Positions 24,489 to 35,423 of a DNA stretch of 64,000 bases are shown here, piece after piece. Source of the DNA: Paraspadella gotoi (lineage: Eukaryota; Chaetognatha); the NCBI GenBank assembly GCA_051294375.1, contig CM119265.1, positions 10,805,042 to 10,869,041 of the forward strand, in the 5' to 3' direction. The first letter of the stretch is position 1, and the number at the start of each line of letters is the position of its first letter. The notes below the pieces were generated by a model, which did not search any database, was not told the origin of the DNA, and saw only the letters and a program-made list of their open reading frames with translations. The translations under genes were made by a program, and so were the position numbers.

Positions 24489-25147
24489 GAAATTCTCAAA
24501 CTTTTCAGTTGTTTTCATTGACTTTGGAGAGAAAGTAAGAAGGAGAGAGAGATTGAGAGAGAGAGAGAGAGTTTCCAACAAAGAATTGAGTAAAGGAGTA
24601 AATTACTATATAAAAGATATTGAAAGATGAGACTTGATCTTTGAAATTCAAAACATACAAACATAATTTTAACTGTTATGCGAAAAAGTAATATTTTAAA
24701 TTACAATAATCTAATACTATTTTTGTGGATAAGGCGCTACGTGGGCTGAAGATGACTCGGCCGATTTATGTCGCCCAAGCATCGACCGTACGCCGCTTTG
24801 AGATTCGGTATCTGGTTCGTCTAAGGGGGGCGAAAAATCAGAGACACATTCTGGGGAAGAAGAGAAGCGGACGGGAAGTTTGAGCACAATACAATCGAGC
24901 TGAGTATTTAATGTTTATAAAAACGTATTTGTGGGAAAAAAAATAAATTTGCAGAAAAATTTTTTTTCAATCTCATATCTCAAGGTAGGGACCGAAGTGT
25001 TTACCAAAATTTTTATTTCTTTTATCTGCCGAAAAAAACATAGGGAATTCGAAAAAAAGAAGGCATTTTTAAACATTACTTTTCGTTGTTATTTAATATT
25101 TAGAGAAACAAAGTGTTTTGGAATTTTGTGACAACGATTTATTTTAA

Positions 25148-25194
25148 TAGACGGACATGTTTCGACTCTTTGGTTCGAGTCTTCATCAGCATTT
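25148..25194 (-). ncRNA. Hammerhead ribozyme, tandem-duplicate copy
   Basis: Duplicate of 24,440-24,488 with one base fewer in the stem II loop. The core is intact. Confidence 0.7.
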
Positions 25195-25430
25195 GAAATT
25201 CTCAAACTTTTCAGTTGTTTCATTGACTTTGGAGAGAAAGTAAGAAGGAGAGAGAGATTGAGGAGAGAGAGAGAGTTTCCAACAAAGAATTGAGTAAAGG
25301 AGTAAATTACTATATAAAGATATTGAAAGATGAGACTTGATCTTTGAAATTCAAAACAATACACATAATTTTAACTGTTATGCGAAAAAGTAATATTTTA
25401 AATTACAATAATCTAATACTATTTTTGTGG

Positions 25431-26735
25431 ATAAGGCGCTACGTGGGCTGAAGATGACTGTCCGTAACTTCTATGACCCCTCTAGCAGCATGGAACGGGT
25501 CCCTGGGCTTGGAACCAGGCTTGAGGGTTTGCCATGCCCCCAAGGCGGCTTACGGCTGTCCTCACGCTTCCCGCAGGGTAGGTACCGGTTGGGATTGAAC
25601 CCGGTACCTAGTGGTCATGAGCTGATGGCTTACTCAATGAGCCACCGGTCACAACTGAAAGTGTCATGATTCTAGGCGGGGTGAACCTAGGCAATGCCGA
25701 CTACATGCCCCCAGATTGTAACCCACCCTGCACTGCTTCAGTGGAGGGAGGGAGCAATCTTCAGCTAGACCAAGGGCCTGATCAGAAGGTTGGAATACGC
25801 TCGACAGGATGGGCTCACCAGTGTGGATAAGGCGCTACGTGGGCTGAAGATGACTGTCCGTAATTCTATAACCCCCTCTAGCAGCCATGGACGGGTCCCT
25901 GGGCTTGGAACCAGGCTTGAGGGTTTGCCATGCCCCCAAGGCGGCTTACGGCCGTCTCACGCTTCCCGCAGGGTAGATACCGGGTTGGGATTGAACCGGT
26001 ACTAGTGGTCATGAGCTGATGGCTTTACTCAATGAGCCACCGGGTCACACTGAAAGTGTCATGATTCTAGNNNNNNNNNNNNNNNNNNNNNNNNNGAACT
26101 TCGTACTTCTCGACCCCTCTAGCAGCCATGGAACGGGTCCCTGGGCTTTGGAACCAGGCTTGAGGGTTTGCCATGCCCCCAAGGCGGCTTACGGCTGTCC
26201 TCACGCTTCCCGAGGGTAGGTACCGGTTGGGATTGAACCCGGTACCTGTGGTCATGAGCTGATGGCTTACTCAATGAGCCACCGGTCACAACTGAAAGTG
26301 TCATGATTCTAGGCGGGTGAACCTAGGCAATGCCCGACTACATGCCCCCAGTTGTAACCCACCCTGCACTGCTTCAGTGGAGGGAGGGGAGCAATCTTCA
26401 GCTAGACCAAGGGCCTGGAATCAGAAGGTTGGAATACGCTCGCACAGGATGGGCTCACCAGTGTGGATAAGGCGCTACGTGGGCTGAAGATGACTGTCCG
26501 TAACTTCTATAACCCCTCTAGCAGCCATGGACGGGTCCCTGGGCTTGGAACCAGGCTTGAGGTTTGCCATGCCCCCAAGGCGGTTACGGCTCTCACGCTT
26601 CCCGCAGGGTAGATACCGGGTTGGATTGAACCGGTAACTATGTGGTCATGAGCTGATGGCTTTACTCAATGAGCACGGGTCACACTGAAAGTGTCATGTT
26701 CTAGGCGGGGGTGAACTTGGCAATGCCCGACGTAC
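25431..26735 (-). mobile_element. SINE-A cluster, inverted, split by a 25-N gap
   Basis: At least four SINE-A units lie in minus orientation: 25,431-25,700; 25,817-26,070; 26,096-26,330; 26,462-26,735. They are separated by the linker TGCCCCCAGATTGTAACCCA to GGGCTCACCAGTGTGG. The left pair and right pair are the same dimer repeated on either side of the gap. Translations across them have no protein meaning. Confidence 0.75.
26071..26095. other. Assembly gap, 25 N
   Basis: Placeholder gap inside the SINE-A cluster. The sequence on its two sides is the same dimer, so true sequence may be missing or simply over-filled. Confidence 0.95.
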
Positions 26736-27280
26736 ATTTTTAAGTTTACATGAGTCCCTGATATCCCGCCAATAATATATATTTTTTAAATATTTTACAG
26801 TGTATCATAAGTAAAACTTATGTATCAGTATAAAATTGGTTTCTCTCACTTAGTATGTTGAAAATCTATTTAATATATATGTTTTTTGACTCTGCAATAT
26901 CCAATTGTTTTGTTATCCGTCTCATTTTTCATCATTATTTTATTAATATATTTGCAATAATAAATAATTTTTAACTATCTCTCTCTTTTAGGCGGGGTGA
27001 ACCTAGGCAATGCCCGACTACATTTTTAAGTTTACATGAGTCCCCTGATATCCCGGCCAATAATATATAGTATTTTTAAATATTTTACAGTGTATCATAA
27101 GTAAAACTTATGTATCAGTATAAAATTGGTGTATTCTCTCACTTAGTATGTTGAAAATCTATTTAATATATATGTTTTTTGACTCTGCAATATCCAATTG
27201 TTTTGTATATCCGTCTCATATTTTCATCAATTATTTTATTAAATATATTTGCAATAATAAAATAATTTTTTTAACCTTTA
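26700..27280. repeat. ~285-bp tandem duplication of AT-rich flank
   Basis: 26,700-26,985 and 26,990-27,275 both start with the SINE-A head (GGCGGG...GAACCTAGGCAATGCCCGAC-like) and run into ACATTTTTAAGTTTACATGA and the same AT-rich sequence. A third example of imperfect stutter near a gap. Confidence 0.7.
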
Positions 27281-27900
27281 ACATGAAAATATAGACATAT
27301 TTTATGGGAACGTTTTGTTAGTAATATTTTAATTAGCCTCCAATTTAGTAATTATCTTTCTTTCAAATTTTGTCTCTCTTAATTCTGTAAGTTCCAAAGT
27401 TTAATATTTCATAGATTCCCAGGAACTCGGCGCCTATTCTGTAAACATTTTGTCTAAGTAGAATAAACAAAGGAAGAGAGACGAGGGAGGCCGAGATTTT
27501 AGTACATTCCATTTTTAGAACTCAAGGGAGTAAGACGCAATATTTTATCACTGTTTAATTAATTAATACAACTTTGGCAATCTACAATTATTTCAGGTAA
27601 CTTCAAAAACTAATTAGACAGATTATGCATAATCCAGCTCTCTATCCGTCATCTATTGAGGGTCACAGGTCACGTTACCGACAGTTTACTAAATTTTTTA
27701 CAAAAATTGATGCGTCATGATCCAGAATTTAATACTTTTTCACGCTATTCGAGATTTTTTCGAGTTGAAAAAATTAAAACCATAAAAAATCGACGGAGAT
27801 TGTATAAAAATTAAAGGGCGGAGAAAAGGGAGGAGAGGAAATCATATGCTTTTTGCGCCACACTAATAAGTAAAAAGCTAAAATTGTAGAAAAATTATTA
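27280..27900. other. Unassigned AT-rich sequence
   Basis: Includes a modestly GC-richer patch near 27,420-27,560. It could hold 5' ARAP sequence, but I find no exon with convincing borders. Confidence 0.3.
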
Positions 27901-27939
27901 TAAATTTTTATTTATCAAAATTATTATAAATTATTGTGT

Positions 27940-28145
27940 TTTTTTTTTTTCCTTTCTGTTTCGTTGTGATTTGATTTAGAACAAAGTTGGAAGAGAGATT
28001 TAACAACGATTTTTATTTCATAGTGAAACAGACATGTTTCGAATTGAATTGGCGCTGAAGAAGACTCGTATGTGAGTCGAAACATGTCCGTTTCACCATG
28101 AAATAAAAATCGTTAAATCTCTCTTCAAACTTTGTTATAAATTAT
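27940..28145 (+). mobile_element. Minimal Penelope-like foldback element
   Basis: Left arm: TTTCTGTTTCGTTGTGATTT, then AACAACGATTTTTATTTCAT, AGTGAAACAGACATGTTTCG. Right arm: the reverse complement of the inner part of this (CGAAACATGTCCGTTTCACC, ATGAAATAAAAATCGTT). No coding sequence remains between them. The arms match the ends of the larger element at 36,390-38,425, so this is an internal-deletion derivative. Confidence 0.7.
28051..28096 (+). ncRNA. Hammerhead ribozyme (type I, minimal)
   Basis: CUGAAGA (fits CUGANGA), stem II GACUC/GAGUC with a short loop, GAAAC-AU-GUC and a cut before CGUUUCAC. Four bases before the core (GGCG) can pair with CGUU after the cut to form stem I with two wobbles. 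The core is intact. Confidence 0.75.
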
Positions 28146-28229
28146 TATAAATTTTTATTTATCAAAGCATTTTAAACTATAATTAAGAAAAACAAGTTTG
28201 AGCAAACAAGGTCGGATCTGCCCACGATC

Positions 28230-28600
28230 ATTATCGGTAATTAATTAATTAGTTAATTATTTATTATTAATAATTAATTAATTAATTAGTTAATTATTTA
28301 ATTAATTAGGCAATTAATTAATTACTAAAAGCTAAAAAATTAATTAATTAGGCAATAAATTAATTAATTAGATTCAAAATGTTTGTTTTTAGGTCTTTTC
28401 GTCACAAACCGTCATTGCTTTTGTCGTGGTTACTAAATACTAACCACGACAAAAGCAATGACGATGAGAATAAGGCCGATGACGATTGACTTGATTGAAT
28501 GATTAAATAATTAATTAATAGATAAATAAATTGATTGATTGAATAATTAATTGATTGATTAATTAACTGATTAATTATTTGATAAATTAATACATCTTGC
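28230..28600. repeat. (ATTA)n-type AT repeat region
   Basis: Low-complexity ATTAATTAATTAGTTAATTA tracts. They are interrupted at 28,395-28,490 by a short inverted repeat: GTCATTGCTTTTGTCGTGGT and its complement ACCACGACAAAAGCAATGAC about 10 bases later, a strong hairpin. Confidence 0.7.
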
Positions 28601-28756
28601 ATTTATATTTAATATAAAAAGAAAAAGAAGCATAATAAATTAGTGAAACAGGCTTTTTGTTTTTTCCATTTAAACTCATTCCCACTCGAACGATTCCATC
28701 GAAGCCAGAAAGAAAATGTAAAATTTATGTGCCTGTCCCTACTCAATGTAATATAA

Positions 28757-28990
28757 TTTCATGAAATTGAAACATTCGTTGATAGGGAAGCCAGGTACTC
28801 TGGGAGTGAATAAACTCGACTGAGAAAGAATCTTGATTGAAAGCTTGCAGGGACCTGCTATGTCATTATCTTGTAAGAGTGATGGAGGCCTTAAACCACC
28901 AAAGCCTGTCCAAAGTCAAGGGGAAGATAGCTTATTTATTAAATGAATTTATATATTGGTTGTACCATTTTCATAATGTTTCTTTTGATT
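28757..28990 (+). repeat. Repeat family E
   Basis: Contains GATAGGGAAGCCAGGTACTC, TGGGAGTGAATAAAC, GAAAGCTTGCAGGGACCTGC, GTGATGGAGGCCTTAAACCA and an end near GGTTGTACCATTTTCAT. The same order occurs twice in tandem in the acyltransferase intron at 40,494-41,002. No coding potential. Confidence 0.7.
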
Positions 28991-29439
28991 TTAACTGGTG
29001 AAAATGATTAGAAATACTAATTAAATCTTGTTTGAAGCAAGAATATTTTTATTAAAAAGAAAAAAAAACGATTTTTTTAGGAACATAAAAAAACGGACAT
29101 TTGAAAAAATGATTTGTGAAATAACCCTTTTCACAGATTTGTTGGGAGAGAAACGAAAACGAAACGAAAGAAATTACAAAAATAAAATATTTGAATGAAT
29201 AAGGTTTTTTAAACAATGAAAACGATGGTTCAAAGCAAAGACAATTTATATTTTACCTTCTGGATCCATCTGAAGAATATCTAAATTTTATTTTATTTTA
29301 AAAGTTAAATTCGATGTATTATTATGAGTAATGTTATTTATAACGATTAATTTTTATAATCGTTGATTTACGGCATAAGTTGCAAATATCCAAATCGAGA
29401 AATTTGGTCGAGAATGAAAATTTTTTTTGCTGATGAAGC

Positions 29440-29860
29440 TTTTTAGTCGGATCTGCTTATCATCAGATTCCGACTCTAAAATCCACTTTGTCGGTCCGTC
29501 GGTCCCCCCCCCCCCGCTAAATCTTGTCGGGCACTCAGTAAAATCATGTCAGAACATCGAAATATGATAAATTGTGCAAAAAAATGATGTCCGTTCGTCC
29601 GTCTGTCTGTCTGTCTGAAGGTCCGTCCCACTTTTTCATTAAACTCCAATTACTCGTGATTGGATGGATGGATTGGAATGAAATTTTGTGTGAGGGTAGG
29701 AAAGTGAGTGATTGAGCTGAATATAAATTTTTGATGGAATCGTGCGAGTGGAAATGAATTTAAATGGAAAAAAACAAGTCATATTTACTCATAATTATTA
29801 AATTGATTAAAAATTGGATAGATAAATTGAAATGAAATATTGTGATTAAGCTGGATATAA
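29440..29860 (+). repeat. Repeat family D, long copy
   Basis: Starts with the hairpin-forming AGTCGGATCTGC...CAGATTCCGACT, followed by TTTGTCGGTCCGTCGGTCC, a C homopolymer, the GTCCGTCTGTCTGTCTGTC block, TTGGATGGATGGATTGGAAT and the GTGGAAATGAATTTAAATGG end. Confidence 0.65.
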
Positions 29861-29989
29861 GTTTTTGATGGAATTGTAGGTATGAAAAAGATTTTAAATT
29901 AGAAAACCAAAAGACACATTTATTTGAATTTTTTAAAGTTTCCCTCTCTCTATCTCTCTCTGATTGATTGATTGCATGTTTGATTGATT

Positions 29990-30405
29990 GATTGACCAAA
30001 TTATGCCAGTTGACCAAATTATTCAAGTGACTAAATTCTGCAAGTTGACTAAATTATGCCAGTTGACCAAATTATTCAAGTAACCGAATTCTGCAGGTTG
30101 ACCAAATTATGCCAATTGATAATATTATGCCAGTTGAGCAAATTATGCCAGATGAACAAATTATGCCAATTGAGCAAATTAAGCCAATTGAGCAAATTAT
30201 GCCAGTTGACCAAATTATGCCAGTTGACCAAATTATACCAGTTGACCAAATTATGCCAGTTGACCAACTTATTCCAGTTGACAAAATTATGCAAGTTGAC
30301 AAAATAATGCAAGTTGAAAAAATTTTGCCAGTTGACCAAATTATGCCAGTTGACCAAATAATGAAACTTGATTAAATTATGCAAGTTGACTAAATTATGC
30401 AAGTT
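29990..30405 (+). repeat. 18-bp minisatellite
   Basis: About 22 units of TTATGCCAGTTGACCAAA, with substitutions that grow toward the edges. Because the unit is divisible by three and contains few stop triplets, open frames appear on both strands (30,056-30,402), giving hexapeptide repeats such as PVDQIM. These frames lack flanking coding signal and are best regarded as a by-product. Confidence 0.9.
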
Positions 30406-30902
30406 GGTATTGGCGCAACTACTGGTAATGATTGATAGATCAATTGATTTATAGCTTTTTTCATATACATGGTGATAATTTTACAAGCGCCGGTAAAAAA
30501 CGCTGTCATTTGCAAAGCCATAAAGATTTTTTCAATATTAAATATGAATTTAAAAGTAAAAACCCAAATTATTTATATATACAAATTTTATCAGAATCGA
30601 CTTTGATATGCCTCAGCAATGATAACTGGAAGATGGATTTGAAAATTTTAAACTCACTTTTTTTAGATTTGACTTTTTTCTCTTACTTTCAGTAAGTTTC
30701 TGAAGAAATTTGAAATAAAATAATATTAATATTATTATTTTCTGAAAGCCCTTTCAAATCTTAAGAGAATGACGTACTTACGAATACTGTAGTATAAAAT
30801 TTAACCGGCCCAGCTTTAATTTAATTAAGGAAGGTAAATTTAAGATTTTTATCAGGAAATGTTTATTGAGTGCCAATAAAACGATTTTTATTATCAATAG
30901 TA

Positions 30903-30941
30903 CATGTTTCGACTCTGCTGGTTCGAGTCTTCATCGAGCGT
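30903..30941 (-). ncRNA. Hammerhead-like motif, left end of Penelope-like element 1
   Basis: Minus strand has stem II GACUC/GAGUC and GAAACAUGUAC, but the first core strand reads CUCGAUGA, one base longer than CUGAUGA. The inserted C would be expected to disable cleavage, unless it is a sequencing error. Confidence 0.55.
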
Positions 30942-30949
30942 ACGCCAAT

Positions 30950-32516
30950 CCAATTGGATGATATCATGGCACTGCTGCGGTTGGACCTGGAACTGGCGTA
31001 CTTCAGGTTCGATGGACGATACTATGCCCAGCCTGGTTGCTGAGGGATGGGCAAATCAACCTCAAGTCCTCTGGCAGATTTCTATATGGAGGACTATGAG
31101 GTGGAAGCTTTGGCTTCTTTTCGATCTCTGCATGGGGCAGAGTCAGTACTCTTCTGGTATCGGAAAGCAGACGATACCATCCTGGTCGTGAAAAGGGATC
31201 TGGTTGATACCCTTCTGACCCATGTAAACAGCATCGAAACGAGTATCAAGTGGACATGTGAAAAGGAGGAGAATGGCAAAATTCCAATGCTCGATGTGCT
31301 AATTAGGCGCAAAGAGGGCGGCTCATTGGAATTTTCTGTGTATCGCAAACCAACTCATACTGACCAATACATTCCCTTTGATTCGCATGCTCCCTTGTCT
31401 CACAAACTCGCCACGTTCAGGTCCCTTACCAGAAGAGCCCTACTGATTCCGTCGACCCCCGAGCTCCAGGCCGCCGAGCTTGAGCATGTCAAAAGAGCCT
31501 TGGCGCTCAATGGTTACCCTCTGTGGGCTTTCGAGAAGGCCAGGTTCTGGCTGAACCAGGCTGAGGACAGTGGCCACCAAGGGGCTGTCCAAGTAACTGC
31601 TGACGCAAGTTCAACCTCCGCCCCCCAGGAGGAAGAACGAGGTCTTGCTGCTGAAGGACCAACCGCCCCCTCCACAGCGCAACTAGGAGATAAGCAGAAG
31701 CGCCTCAGGACTGTGGGTCACCTGTCCCTCCCCTACCACCAGGGGATCACTGAAGCTTTGGTGCGGGTGCTAGCAAAGCAGGGGATCTCCACTTCAGTGA
31801 CAACCCGTGGCTCCTTACATGAGCAATTGGTGAAACCGAAAGATAAAATCCCCAGAACGCATACTTCAGGAGCCGTCTATTGGGCGGCCTGTGCCAACCT
31901 TGTACAGCAGCATACGTGGGCGAGACCGGGAAGTCTCTCTCAGATCGGTTCAAACAGCACAAAGCCGTATCGTGACACACGAGGTCACTTCTTATCGGCT
32001 ATTGCCGAGCATTCGGCATCTTCTGGCCATCTGTTTAGAGTGTCCGACTGCCTCGTGCTGTCCCATGACCAAAACTGATTCTCAAGAGGTATTAGAGAGG
32101 CTGTTTACATCAAAGCCCTCGAACCCTCTTTGAACCATGATGGAGGACGATTCGATCTCCCTCCAAGCTATGATTCGCTAATAAAACTGGTGGTGGAACA
32201 CCCAATGCCACCCCAACCGCACGGTGATTCCCCTGTCCCAACTCAACGAGTCAGGCGGAGGCCTCCCGGCAGGCAATGGACGTCCGATACCTCTCCCGAA
32301 CCTGTAGCAACTTGGCGTGACTCTCTGAACGCCAGGCGCTGCCCAAAACGTCGGCTACAGGAGGAGGGAGAGGAGTCTGTATCTCCTACACCAAAACAGG
32401 CAAGAACAGGCAACCGCCCACCTCACCGTCAGGTGAGAGGAGGGCCTTCGGCAGGCTTATCAGGCCAAAGAGATATTAGAGTGGCACTTGGTATTTTCCC
32501 AGCCGGGTCCCCATGA
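30950..32516 (+). pseudogene. Penelope-like RT / GIY-YIG endonuclease fragment
   Basis: Reverse transcriptase motifs: YFRFDGRYYAQPG, then (after a frameshift near 31,041) a PLADFYMEDYE motif, FWYRKADDT in place of the usual Y/VDDT box, IPMLDV and VYRKPTHTD. Further on come SGAVYWAAC (the GIY part) and, in shifted frames, AAYVGETGKSL (the YIG part) and GIREAVYIKALEPSLN. Frame changes near 31,041, 31,890 and 32,070 break it. Adjacent Asp residues in ADDT are kept. The product would copy element RNA and nick target DNA if intact. Only the C-terminal part is present. Confidence 0.85.
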
Positions 32517-32942
32517 TATCTCACTCTACAAGAATATCATCTCAGTCTATGACAAGCCAATGACCCGATCATATCGTCAGCGTCCCACCTTTGTCTTATA
32601 TATTTCACTTAACTATTAACTTATCTATCCCTCACCACCTATTCCTCCATTTCAATTTTCATTATTACTTATTTAACTTTTGTTAATTCAAAATTTCAGC
32701 TTATTTCTCAGTTTTCTAAATTTATCTTTGTTGTACATTGTCAAATGTAATTATTTCTCTCTCTCTCTCTCTTTCACTTTTCACCATTTCAAAATTATCT
32801 TCTTCTTCTCTGTTCTTACCTTCACCTGTCCTCTCATCTGGCCACTGTCCTTTACTCAGCCCTATGTTGGAAACTCTCAATCTCTCTCACTCACTCTCTC
32901 TCTCTCTAACTTAATGTGTAGAGCATTTTTGTTAATGTTTTT

Positions 32943-32992
32943 CAAAGCTGATGAAGACTCGAACCAGCAGAGTCGAAACATGTACTATTGAT
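32943..32992 (+). ncRNA. Hammerhead ribozyme, right end of Penelope-like element 1
   Basis: CUGAUGA, stem II GACUC/GAGUC with a 9-nt loop, GAAAC-AU-GUA and a cut before CUAUUG. The core is canonical. Stem I is weak in cis (about two to four pairs), which fits dimeric action or help from tertiary contacts. Confidence 0.75.
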
Positions 32993-33154
32993 AATAAAAA
33001 TCGTTGTATTGGCACTTAATAAACATTTCCTAATATTCACTTAGCAACGAAAAGAGAGAAAATAATACAAAGATTTTTATCAAATTGTGATTGGCTATCT
33101 TAAATCTTTTTTATCAGGCTCTTTCATAATACTTATATAAATAATAATAATTTT

Positions 33155-33290
33155 TGTTTTTTCCATTTAAACTCATTTCCACTCAAACGATTCCATCGAA
33201 ACTTGATTTCCAGCTTAATGACACACTTTCTTACCCACATACAAAATTTCCATCCACTCATGAGTAATTGGTGTTCAAATAGTGCTTTGC
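33155..33290 (-). repeat. Repeat family D fragment, minus orientation
   Basis: TTCCATTTAAACTCATTTCC, then ACGATTCCATCGAAACTTG, ACCCACATACAAAATTTCC. Corresponds to the 3' half of family D. Confidence 0.6.
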
Positions 33291-33799
33291 AAATGACAGC
33301 GTTTTTTTACCGGCGCCTGTAAAATTTTTACCATGTATTTATTAAGAAATCTGTTATGATTTGTTATGTTACAATTTGTTATGATCTGTTAAGATTACAA
33401 ATTGAAAGTCAGAAAATATTACCATGATTTATCATCAGATTAGCTTATTACCGCTTAATTATCGTAGGAAGATCCGACATAGTTTGCTCAAACATGTTTT
33501 TCTCGTTTTCACTTCCTCAAAATGACTCAAAGGTTATATACTAAGAAGGTTTTTTCCCCGGAGGTTAATGATAGATTTTTCAATTGAAACCAGTTTTCGT
33601 CAAAGGTATGAACCTCCTCTCTCTTTTTCTCACTCATACTGGATTTTAGAGTTGAAATTTTTAAATTATAGCTTTACCTTATAATGTTATATTACCAGTA
33701 GTAACAACACAGTAGTGGTGAACAGGTTTTCCTAACTTTGATTCACTGCAAAATTTATTCGTCTTTGTCCTCGGCTCTGTTATGATAATTATGATAATA

Positions 33800-34960
33800 C
33801 AAATGATTATTATCGTCGCAATCGCTTTGCGTTTGCGACGATTTTGCTGTGGTTTTGTACATAAGTGGCGTCGTCATCGTCGTTGTCGTCGTTCCAAATT
33901 ATAGATGTATGAAGCTGAAAATTTTTTTAATTGACAATCGCAAAATAGAATTTTTCTTTCTGTTTATAAATTAATTTTCTTTTCTCAAATTTTTTTTCTC
34001 AGGGGCTGCGTCTGCTGATCAGTTTATTTGACAATGACAATGAAAAAAAAAATCTTAAAAGCATAAGGATCGTCGCAATAGCATAAGAAAAATCTGGATT
34101 GACGACAAATTTTGATACTAAAAAAAATAAAATTTGAGAAAAGAAAATTAAATTATAAACAAAAAAAATTTTATTTTGCGATTGTTAATAAAAAAAATAA
34201 TAAAGTACGAAAGAAAATTAAAGTTACAGTTTCTGAAAAATAACAAAATGATAACATGCACAAATGCGATGCCTAATTTTACAAGTTCAATCCTAATTCA
34301 ATTTTTTTTTAATAAAAATGCAGAGAGAAAGAGAGAGAGAGAGAAAAGAAAAAAATCAAAAGGCAGCAGCAGAAGCAGCAGGAAAAAAGAGAAAAAAAGA
34401 AAGAGCCACTGCAGAGCCAGCTGCAGACTAAAAAAGCAGCAACAGAAGCAGTAGGAGAAAAGAGAAAAAAAGAATAAGCCCCTGCAGAGCCAGCTGCAGA
34501 CTCGTTTTTTTCCCCTATGATTATGAATCAGTGACTAGGGAAAAGAGAGAGGGAGAGAGACATGTAATTAAAAGAGAAAAAAGAGAGAGAAAGAAATATG
34601 AAAATAAAAGAGAGAAAATTTGTTTGTTTTGATAAAATGTAAACAAATCATATTTAATAACTGTCCAGACTCAATTTTAAGCACATCGATGATGAGAAGC
34701 TGTATATAAATTTTCAGCTTCATACACCCAAATTTAATCATAAAAAAGGCGATCTATAATTTGGGACGCCGACGACGCCACTTATGGGCAAAAACTTTTT
34801 CATTGTCAATGATAAGTTGTTGTTTTTTTTTAGAAACTAACTTTAAATTAAAATTTAATTTTCCTCGGTACTTTATTAGTATCAAAATTTTTCATTATCC
34901 AGATTTTTCTTATGCGATTGCGACGATCCTTATGCTTTTAAGATTTTTATATATTTGAGG
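33800..34960. mobile_element. Foldback repeat C
   Basis: Left arm (33,800-34,200): CGCAATCGCTTTGCGTTTGC, ACATAAGTGGCGTCGTC, TTCCAAATTATAGATGTATG. Right arm (34,640-34,960) is its reverse complement: ATAATTTGGGACGCCGACGA to ATGCGATTGCGACGATCC. The middle holds two ~70-bp tandem units rich in AGCAGCAG and GAGAAAAAAAG, each ending CTGCAGAGCCAGCTGCAGAC. Single-armed relatives lie at 47,700-48,170 and 52,660-53,330. No transposase is visible. Confidence 0.65.
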
Positions 34961-35423
34961 CTTATCCCAAAATTTGTCCTTCAAATTCTTTTAAATCCTT
35001 CAAATCCTCTTTCGTCGATGCGTTTTTGTCAGGCATATCTCAACAATGCACATGACGATTACTTATTTATCATTTATAAAACTGTTCAAGGGTTCATAGT
35101 CGTACGCTTTAAAAGATTGATGATATACGTATATATATATTATATATATAGAACTTGCAAGGCTAGAACTTTGCTCCGGGTATGGTGTCCTAACAGCTAA
35201 TGGCCACGATTTCTTGTGGAAAATAATAACGATGACATATAAATAAAATAACAATATATAAATTTTAAATCACATTGACGAATACAATCGTAAAAGGCAA
35301 ACAGAGAAAAACGAAATTGATCATAAAGATCATAAATTTAGTTTTCAATATCGAATTAACAAATTTGAAAAAACCGGTTCGATTGGACAGAGACATTAAA
35401 ATCATGATTCGACGAGATTGAAA

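Larger units (their letters stand above)
24045..25457. repeat. ~700-bp tandem duplication including an ARAP exon
   Basis: 24,045-24,755 and 24,756-25,457 are near-identical and share scattered one-base indels. The second copy loses the ARAP exon donor side: it joins the exon body directly to GGGCTGAAGATGAC, the SINE-A tail. Both copies carry a hammerhead motif. The junction inside a SINE suggests stuttered gap filling. Confidence 0.75.
30850..33035 (+). mobile_element. Penelope-like retroelement 1, 5'-truncated, with inverted termini
   Basis: The left end (AGGAAATGTTTATTGAGTGC, then AACGATTTTTATTATCAATA) and the right end (TATTGATAATAAAAATCGTT to GCACTTAATAAACATTTCCT) are inverted copies of each other, each with a hammerhead-like motif. 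Between them is plus-strand coding sequence for the C-terminal reverse transcriptase and GIY-YIG endonuclease, then AT- and CT-rich 3' sequence. Penelope-like elements with inverted long terminal repeats are known. This copy starts within the RT domain and carries frameshifts, so it is not autonomous. Confidence 0.85.

Noticed and set aside
30056-30402. Overlapping ORFs of 76-108 codons on both strands
   Set aside because: They are translations of the 18-bp minisatellite and have no independent coding signal.
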